DNA from: Microstegium vimineum
Taxonomy: Eukaryota; Streptophyta; Magnoliopsida; Poales; Poaceae
NCBI GenBank assembly: GCA_022036555.1
Contig: CM039129.1
Location: 40,610,649-40,674,648 of the forward strand
DNA: 64,000 nucleotides
Direction of reading: 5' to 3'
Positions 56,386 through 64,000 of this stretch are shown in pieces; positions within the stretch are counted from its first letter, which is position 1, and every line of letters begins with the position of its first letter. The notes beneath the pieces are model-generated. The model made no database searches. It was not told the DNA's origin and saw only the letters and a list, made by a program, of their open reading frames with translations. The translations under genes were made by a program, and so were the position numbers.

Positions 56386-58345
56386 CTGTTGTTGGGTTAA
56401 TCCTGTCGTTGTGTGCTGATCGGTGGTACTGATGCAGTAGATGCAGGCGCGAAAGTTTCGAAGTTTGAATATATAATAAGGCGACAGAAGCGGGAGCAGG
56501 CTGTTGACGCGGTGACTGAGCCCACGTCGTGTGTGTGTGTCGTGTGAGAGCACTTTGTATCGTGTTTACCCTGCAGTTGCTTAGGAGTTATGATGTATAC
56601 TGGCTACTAGTATAAGTAGCTTGTAGAGGCTCCTATTAGAACTAACACAACCAGTTCTATCTTGTACGTGCTGTTCAAATATATCAGAGGAAAACAGCTC
56701 TGTCCTCGGTCAGTTCCTGTGCATGTTGTTCTTTAGAGTTCTTGATTTCTGCTGTTGATCTTGTTTGATCTAGGACTGTCATATTGTGCATGTAATCGTG
56801 ATCTGGATCCATCAACTGTGTGTGTGTGTGTGTGTCCCTTGGATGGTGAGCGCGCGTGATTCATATGACACGCCATCCCAAGGACTTGAAGGCACCTTCC
56901 ATGCATCTGTGTCCAGTAAAGGATGCAAATCAGTTTCTTCATTTGCTCCAAACTAGCAAAAGTGCCTTTGCCGAGGGCCGAATATCGATCATGCATATAT
57001 AAGAAGATATCAATGACCGATGATAGCTGAAGATTAAGCAGATAATAACCAATCATCGATCGATATTCGTGGGTAGCCTGTAGCTTGAATTATTTGTGGA
57101 GTGTCATTTTTGAACTCTGCAGCCTGTAATTACTTGTGGAGCATCGGCAGAATTTTGCCCGTCTGCTATTGTAGTCAGTCTGCTGCAATGCTATACACAT
57201 ACACCTGTTAAAACAGTTCGAAATATGCATCTGCTAATGAAGTTAAGCTTTATTTGTCAGCAATGACGGTGAGCCCGTGATGGATCAGCCGCAAACAATC
57301 TTTGGTATGTATGCACTCTTGACGCATTGATCACGAGTTCAGGACGTACTCTCACTCTCAAGGGACAGAACACCATTCAAGCGACGTTCAGGTCCACACG
57401 ACCTCACCTAATGAATGTTGTGTGTTCAAGCTGCTTGTAGTTTGTACCAATGTTATGGCTGGTGGGTCTGTGGGGGTCCAACTTTCTGCAGTATGGTATG
57501 TTAGAAAAAGAAGTTGGAATTATATTGCAAAAATCTAGTGCTCTATTAGCATAATTCATTTTTCTCAGCCGCAGCAGCTCGTGCGGTTTTCTGTCATCGA
57601 ACAGATCCAGTGGACGGGATTTTTTTTGTCATTATTACAATTCCCCCAACCGACAAAGAAAACGTCCACAAAAATACCAGTGCAAGATGTCTCTCCTGGC
57701 CCTCCTCTCTTTCTACTTCCCTAGGCGCAGTCCAATCGCCTCTTTCGGCGCCTTCTATTTGTGTCGCTAGCGCCGAGGCCATCTTCTAAATCATAGCACT
57801 AAAGTAGAAGGTTAGTCCATTTGGTTGTCTCGGTTATCAAAAATCAAACATAGGCACTAAAGTAGAAGGTTAGTCCACTTAGTTGTCGCAATTATCAAAA
57901 ATCAAAAATAGGGTTTTCACCAGCTCCCCTCCCACAGATTGGAGACCACTTCCACTCGGTTCTTATGCCTTGCAGTGCTAATCCATCATGCTCGCTCCAT
58001 CTTATCCTGCTATGACAACCCGTTGCACGCATCACCTTCTCACTCAGTGTCCACAAGCAGCTCTCCCTCATCGTGTTGTCGTATGCACGCCGGGACCGCA
58101 GCCCACCACGAGGTGTGCAATAACGCGGTGCGGTGCATGCCTGGCCACATGGTCGTGGAGTAGGAAGAGGGGAGGGGGCAGGAGGGACATTTGAAACGGA
58201 TCCGCACTTCCGTGCCACGCGAGTAAAAGTGGTATTTTTTAATTGTTTTCTTTTTGGGCTGGCAGTGGCAACATCATAAGTGTTATTCGAGGAGTGCTAA
58301 TCCTAATAATGGGAAAAAGTTAATAGTCCCCCACCTTCCAACACG
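56386..58345. other. Spacer between GST and F-box gene 6
   Basis: The first part is probably GST 3' untranslated sequence. A short GT run is at 56816-56834. A 40-bp phrase with actaaagtagaaggttagtcca occurs twice (57800 and 57854). No gene is supported. Confidence 0.4.
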
Positions 58346-59555
58346 ATGTCCTCCCCGGCGGTGCATCAGATCGCCTGCGCCCCGGCGTCGCATACGATCT
58401 TCCCCGACAAGATATTGGAGGAGATCTTCATCCGCATCGACGTCGTGGAAGACCTCGCCCGCACCTCCGTCGCCTGCACCACCTTCCGCCGCATCGTCTC
58501 CGTGCGCCGCTTCCTTTCCCGCTTCAGGTGCCTCCACCCCCCACCCGTCTTAGGAGTCCTCGATTTTGACACGCGCGGCGCTTTCCACCCCGCCGAGCCG
58601 CCCCACCGCTCCGTCCCTGCCGCACGCGCCCTCGCGCAGGCCGCCGACTTCACTTTCTCGTTCCTCGATACCCCTGACCTATGGAAGGTCTACGACACCC
58701 GCGACGGCCGCGTCCTCCTATATCGGCGCATCGGCGTTACCACTGCTTTCGCTGACCTAGTAGTGTTGTGACCCCTTGTACCGCCGGCATGTCCAGCTAC
58801 CCCCTATCCCCGACGACCTAGCAGCTGGTGGTACTGGGTCCTCGGTCATTCAGGAATTCGAGCATTTCCTTGATCCAGCTACTGACAAGGAGAAGGAGGA
58901 GCTGGATTTGTCATTCCGAGTCATCTGCGCTGTGCACCGCCAATACGAGCTTATAATCTTGCACTTCTCTTCAATCACCGGAAAATGGCGTGGCAACAAC
59001 TTCAATCGAACAAAGCCTTTTCCACCTTAGATTCTTAAATACCCCCTCTTTTTTCAGCGCCACTGTGCATACGGCTGCTTCTACTGGAAGCTTAATGGTT
59101 TGCTAAGTTCGTTCACGCTCAACGTGCATGAGATGATATTCACCGAAATTACCCTCAGGCCGCCCAGCAGCAGACCTAGCTTCCGGTTGGATGGGGCCAC
59201 GGTGGAGCTTGGGAGAGGCAACCCTGGTCTGGTCAACATCAATCCTATTGCTGGTGTTTTAGAGCTGTATTCTAAGACTTCGCTAAACAGTGAGGTGTGG
59301 CAGCAGTACAAGATGATACCCTTGCCCTATATCAGTTGTTGCTGGAATGTGGTGGGTGCAGCTGAGGGCTATCTACTTCTAGTAACAACTCCACGGGACC
59401 GTGGCACTCCAGAATCACATTATTTCATTCTGGATCTTAAGAAATTGCTAGTTACGAGGTTGAGCGCGGTGGCAAATCAGCACAATAGGTGTGCTCACAT
59501 GTATGCAAGTTTCCCACCACCTTGGTCACTGCCTAGTATTTTTTTTTTTATATGA
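58346..59555 (+). pseudogene. F-box gene 6, nearly full length, one-base insertion
   Basis: ATG 58346 starts a 142-codon frame with the F-box at about residues 15-50 (IFPDKILEEIFIRIDVVEDL and ARTSVACTTFRRIVSVRRFL), then HPPPVLGVLDFD, AARALAQAADFTFSFLDTPD and DGRVLLYRR up to FADLVVL. An extra T at about 58766 shifts the frame; reading on one base later gives CDPLYRRHVQLPPIPDDLAA, LSFRVICAVH, ILHFSSITGKW, a TAG at 59028, then YGCFYWKLNGL, LDLKKLLVTRL and PPPWSLPSI. The F-box would link SKP1 and CUL1 to a target; the C-terminal part is the substrate side of an unstudied grass family. With only two lesions it is the best-preserved member here. A sequencing error at the T-run cannot be excluded. 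Confidence 0.82.
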
Positions 59556-61652
59556 ACTGGTAAGAGCCTTCTTTTTTTTCTTCACTCTTTTGGAAATAGA
59601 TTATTTTGTTGTTGTGGTCGATATTGCATCCTACTACACTTCTGTTAATTAGGGGCATCTTAGTTATCTTGTACCAGGGTTGCCAACATGATCACCTACT
59701 GTTTCACTTTTTGTTAGATGCATAGCTACATTTTGTATTGTTGTGTACTATTTCAGATATAGTGGTAAAAAAATATGAAATGAAGTAAAGGTTATTTGCA
59801 ATAGTGCTTGAGCTTATCAACAATTTTCACTGTAATTTCAGATTTTATTATCTGAACAGCAACATCAGGTTCTTTATATGCTTGACATATCATAGATGTG
59901 CCAATTGTGTATATTCCCCCAGGTTTCCTCTTGAATATATTGGTTTGTGAGCACGAGTTTACAAGTAAACCCTTGGGAGTTTAATTTTAATATGAACTTA
60001 TATTCGTCAATAGTGTCTGTCTTTTTTCATTTTGTTTGTAGTACACTACAAAACCTTACTGATGAACTTGACAACATATTTGACAAACATGTCTAGCCAT
60101 TACAGCTCTCCTTTTGTATCTTGTTTTGAGTACTCTATAAACTTGTGGTTGCTTATGTGGAATATTATTAGGCTGAAAATTTTGTCTTTGCTCAAATGAA
60201 TTGATCTAGTCATCCATAAGCCGCCTATATTATGTATCTTTTGCACATAAAAATTCCATGTTTCCAATTGGAATAAGTAGTTTGTTTGATATGCAAGAGA
60301 TTAGTAACTTTATATTAGTTTGCTAGAAGTTTTCTTGTTGATTATAACATTACAATCTTTCATAGGTCTGCTCTCTCGATGTTTTGGTCAGGAATTCGCA
60401 GGGTGATATTACAGTGTCAGTCGGCAGTATCTTTGTCCGATGGCCTAAGATTAAGAAGATTGTACATGACATCAGGTGCTCCTGTCTGAATGACGACATC
60501 TAGCTGTACTTTGATCGGCTGTTCAGTTTCTGCAGTCTTTTTCACCATCGTGCCCTTGTGTCGTTGTACTTTGGAGCTATTCAGTACAAAATGGGTGTAC
60601 TAATGAGGCATTCTGTGCTTTTTAAGTTTGCTGTCATAGCTTTGTGGAGATTTGCCTTAATAAGGATTCCTCAGAACAGTCCTGTAAAATAATGTTTTTA
60701 TCCATTCCCCTTCTTGTCGCGCTTGTCTTGTTAATTCACTTTTAATCATCTGGTACTGCTCTATGCTGAAATCATGAATATTTTCTTTTGCGAACACCTG
60801 AAATCATGAATACTGGCTGAGCCCACAAAACCTGTGTTAACTGGCTCTGATGCATGGTTTTCGTTTTCTCTTAATCTGATTGTTATCCTTCATTGTGGTT
60901 TTTGATGTTCTGATTTAAAATGTCTGATGCACCGACCATCAATGGGGATTTAAATTTATATTAGTCATATTTCTTGTCAGTTGATTTTTTGTGTTGGCCT
61001 AGTAGTTCCTACTACAGAAGCCTATAAGTGAACTTTGACACCATATTCGGTATGGCTTCTGGAATCTGGAGTCTTGACACATTGATCTGGACTCAAGGGG
61101 CCTGTAAATATCAGATTAGATAATAGTGGTTTAATAGCCTTTTTTGTATACATGTTGAAACTCTTTTAACAATGGAGACCTTGGAGAGTTAAAACCAACC
61201 TCTCAAACAATGGAAACTACTGTTTCGATAAATGATGCTAACAAGACTTCAGCACTAGAGACAAAAAAAACATAGAAAGCTATCTCTGGTGTTTAATTTG
61301 AGAATATACTACCTTGCCGTCTTGGTTTACCTGATGCAGCGTTTTAGAAATATTTTGGGATAAAATCTTGGTGACGTCTCGGTGGTACACGACTCTCATC
61401 CATCAGTCTCATGTAGTTTTTCTCATACTGTCTAGTTTTTGACCAAATTTCACGGCCTATAGCATGGATGGTAATTAATTACGTTGCGTGAAGTATACAA
61501 TATACTTCTATGGCCTGTACACTGTTACCAGCGCAAGCTTGACTAAGCCCAGACCATATTACGTGGCCGTCGATCAGGTACGGCCCGGCCCATTAAACGC
61601 CCAACATCCCAGATCTCAGTGGCCAGTTCTGCCACTCAGCCGTCAGCGCGCG
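59556..61652 (+). other. Intron/3' region of F-box gene 6 and leader of gene 7
   Basis: After a donor-like ctggtaagagcc (59567) the DNA is AT-rich. At 60367-60502, after a tttcatag acceptor, an open stretch reads CSLDVLVRNSQGDITVSVGS and FVRWPKIKKIVHD before TAG; it could be a downstream exon of gene 6. The segment 61540-61652 is the GC-richer leader of gene 7. Nothing else is recognised. Confidence 0.35.
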
Positions 61653-62857
61653 ATGTCCTCGCCGCCGGCGCCTCCGGACGCCGGCGACCCGGCGTCGCAG
61701 CCGATCTTCACCGACGAGATCCTAGGTGAGATCTTCCTCCGCCTCGACGCGGCGGCCGACCTCGCCCGCGCGTCCGCCGCCTGCCCCCCCTTCCTCCGCG
61801 TCGTCCGCTTCCTCCGCCGCAACCGGTCCCTCTACCGCCGGCCCGTCGTTGGATTCCTCGAATGTAAAGGTCGCACTCCCGTCCACCCTCGCTCCTTCTA
61901 CCATGCCGAGCCGCCGCACCGCTCCGCCTCCGCTGCTCGCGCCCTAGCGGTGGCCGCTGATTTCACCTGCTCCTTTCTCCCCAACCCTGGCTCCTGGCTG
62001 CTCCACGACGCCACCGGTGGCCGCCTGCTCCTGTCCTCGAATTCGTCCGACGATACGACCGACTTAAAGGATCTCGTGGTGTGGTGTGCGACCCCTTACA
62101 GCGCCGGTATGTCCGGATTCCCTCTGTCCCTGTCGACCTAACGGACGCTACGTTCACGTCCGGATCCTACTGCTATTTCCCGAGTGTCTTCGTTCCAACA
62201 GGCGAGGAGGAGGGATCCTCGTTTCAAGTGATCTGGATTATTTATCATCTTAAGAAAACAAAGGTGCTCTTCAGCGACTAGTCAATGGCTTAGTGTCGCA
62301 TTCGATGGATGGGAAATTGGATATGGTAGTGTTACTGTTGTGCTCACATCTTGCTGCTACCACCCGCGCATAAGCGTCTACAAGACATCTGAGTTGTTCA
62401 GTGAGGTACTCATGCTCGACACTCACAAGATGGAATTCTCCGTGGAACGCACCCGCTCGTGTCCTGCGCCCCGGACAGCATGCCATCATCGAGGCAGGGG
62501 AAGGGAGGCTTGGTTTCTTAACCATCGGTTATGGCATGTTAGACCTCTACTGTAAGGCATGGCGAGACAGCGGTGTTAGTGCGCAAGAGTGGCAGCATGA
62601 AAAGACAATCCCAATCCCCTTGCCTGACTCTGACAAGTATGACATCAACTTCTGTGGTACAGGCAATGGCTACTTACTCATTCAAGCTGTTCCACCAAAC
62701 TCAGCTGAGCTCAATAAGCAGAAGCCAGAGATACACTATTTCACGCTACATGTCAAAACATTACTGGTGGAGAGATTGTGCGTGTTGAATAAACGCATCG
62801 ATTTCGCTTGTCTTCCTACCACCGTTGTCCCTGCCAAGTGTATGAAATGCGGAATGG
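61653..62857 (+). pseudogene. F-box gene 7, frameshifted
   Basis: ATG 61653 opens SSPPAPPDAGDPASQPIF and the F-box TDEILGEIFLRLDAAADLAR plus FLRVVRFLRRNRSLYRR, then VVGFLECKG, SASAARALAVAADFTCSFLP and DLVV. There a 5-base duplication (tggtg, about 62077-62086) shifts the frame; the next frame continues CDPLQRRYVRIPSVPVDLTD and SSFQVIW. After stops near 62280, MLDTHKMEFSVERTR, IIEAGEGRLGFLTIGYGMLD, LYCKAWRDSGVSAQEWQ and IHYFTLHVKTLLVERLCVLN follow, with at least one more shift near 62470. A donor-like atggtaagaat is at 62855. Predicted role as for gene 6. Confidence 0.8.
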
Positions 62858-63896
62858 TAAGAATATCTTCTCTGTTTTCTTCAGTCATTGGAAGTTACTT
62901 TATGTTGTTGACATGCTATTTCATCCAACTTGTTTCCATAGTGCACTTAGTAAGTATTGTTGCATCAAAATCATCTTGCATCTATCACCAATTCTCCATG
63001 TAGCTCACCACCAGTAGTTTGATTCGTTATCTATATGGCTGCATTTTACATGCTGTTTGTAAAATCTAATGAAATAAGGGAATGCTATTATTATTATTAT
63101 TTGCTAAATTGCACAACAATCTATTATTCGTATTCTGCCAAACAGTTTTTCACTGGTAATATTCGCTTTTAGCACTTCCAGCATTCTTTAGTATACTGCC
63201 TATGGGCGATTGTGTGTATATGCATACTTTCACATTCAACCCAAACAAGATTGAATGATAATATCATAGATTAAAAGTATGTTTTGCGGACCTATAGAGA
63301 GTTTAATTGCGTATGAGGTCACATTGTTTTTCTATTTATTCTGTATCCGTTATTTTCTTTAATCTGGTGCCTGCACAGGCTTACTGGCCAACTTGACATT
63401 TGTTGCATACTTCTGAAACTGTGAATATGCTATCGGAACTTTTTTTTTTATTTCCTGAACTATCCTTTGCGACTACAGCTCCTTTTTTGTGACACTTTTT
63501 GGTGTACCCTGTAGTCTGTAGGTAACATTTGTTTAGTATTAGAGTCTAGAGCAGACACATAAGCCTTGTCTTTGGTGGAGTGAATGGAATGCCCGTAGTT
63601 GACAACCCTACTTAATTCCTGTTCAAATGAATATTTAATTTTTGTGGGCATGATGGCATATGGCCACTTGAAACTGCAACTGCATGCGAATCCATTTGGA
63701 AACAGTTAAAACTGTTTGGCTGGACTAAATCACTTGCTGTGGCTGCATCTGAGGGCTGTTTTGCCTCTCAGGAATATACACTGTTACAACAGCGGCTCCT
63801 GCTTAAAACCCACCTCAACCGAACACTCTAAATGTAGTGTACTTTGGCATGATGATTCTGACTGTGATCTTTGTCATGTCTTCTCTCTTGACACAG
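62858..63896. other. Intron or 3' flank of F-box gene 7
   Basis: AT-rich DNA with a short tta repeat (63087-63101). No gene, RNA or transposon boundary was recognised. Confidence 0.3.
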
Positions 63897-64000
63897 TGAG
63901 CAGGACCAGGCGACGTTCAATGCCACGGCTGCCTACTTCTTGTTTGGCTTCGGTATACCACGGGTCACGCAAGATCTTACTGCTACTAGCAATGACGCCA
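63897..64000 (+). other. Possible exon at the right edge
   Basis: After ctcttgacacag, a good splice acceptor, about 100 bases remain open in one frame (EQDQATFNATAAYFLFGFGI then PRVTQDLTATSNDA). The family is not recognised and the exon, if real, continues outside the window. It may belong to F-box gene 7 or to the next gene. Confidence 0.3.

Overview
The window is nuclear DNA of a grass (Poaceae). The evidence is GC-rich coding exons in an AT-rich background, GT-AG introns, CACTA, Stowaway and hAT-type elements of grass type, a Tat-lineage gypsy element with an antisense gene, and grass-type F-box, NLR and phi-class GST relatives. I cannot name the species; a panicoid grass is a guess from the transposon families. 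There are no bacterial features. Nearly every host gene here is broken, so this reads as a transposon-rich interval holding decayed members of fast-evolving defence and F-box families.

Layout. 1-1.5 kb: minus-strand copia gag and LTR remnant split by an LTR-like insertion. 1.7-10.7 kb: five head-to-tail decayed F-box gene copies whose shared flanks show segmental duplication. They carry an LTR-like insertion shared by copies 1 and 2, a tRNA-derived SINE only in copy 1, a palindromic insert in copy 2, and a 1.05-kb CACTA element between copies 4 and 5. 11.15-13.7 kb: an internally deleted CACTA element with GCCGAGTG-type repeats. 14.1-15.5 kb: gypsy integrase fragment. 16.9-21.2 kb: an atypical NLR gene lacking the P-loop lysine, broken by a Mutator-like insertion, a hAT MITE, a frameshift and a nonsense codon. 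22.8-25.0 kb: a probable CACTA element with a second CACTA nested in it.

25.2-48.0 kb is the structural centre: a degenerate CACTA element (terminal CACTA motifs, TSD tac) whose TNP2-type transposase gene is split in frame by a 15.4-kb gypsy/Tat retrotransposon (26808-42249, TSD gtgtt). The retrotransposon has gag-pol on the minus strand and, between integrase and 3' LTR, a six-exon gene on the plus strand with its own TATA box. All of these coding regions carry stops or frameshifts.

48.8-49.5 kb: 3' end of a related CACTA element. 50.4-56.4 kb: a phi-class GST pseudogene with a 3.3-kb RTE-type LINE in its last exon (18-bp TSD). 58.3-62.9 kb: two more F-box genes, each shifted just after the same DLVV motif. 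The last 0.1 kb may start another exon.

Because paralogous empty sites and duplications are present, many insertions can be ordered in time. Boundaries were read by eye; no database search was possible.
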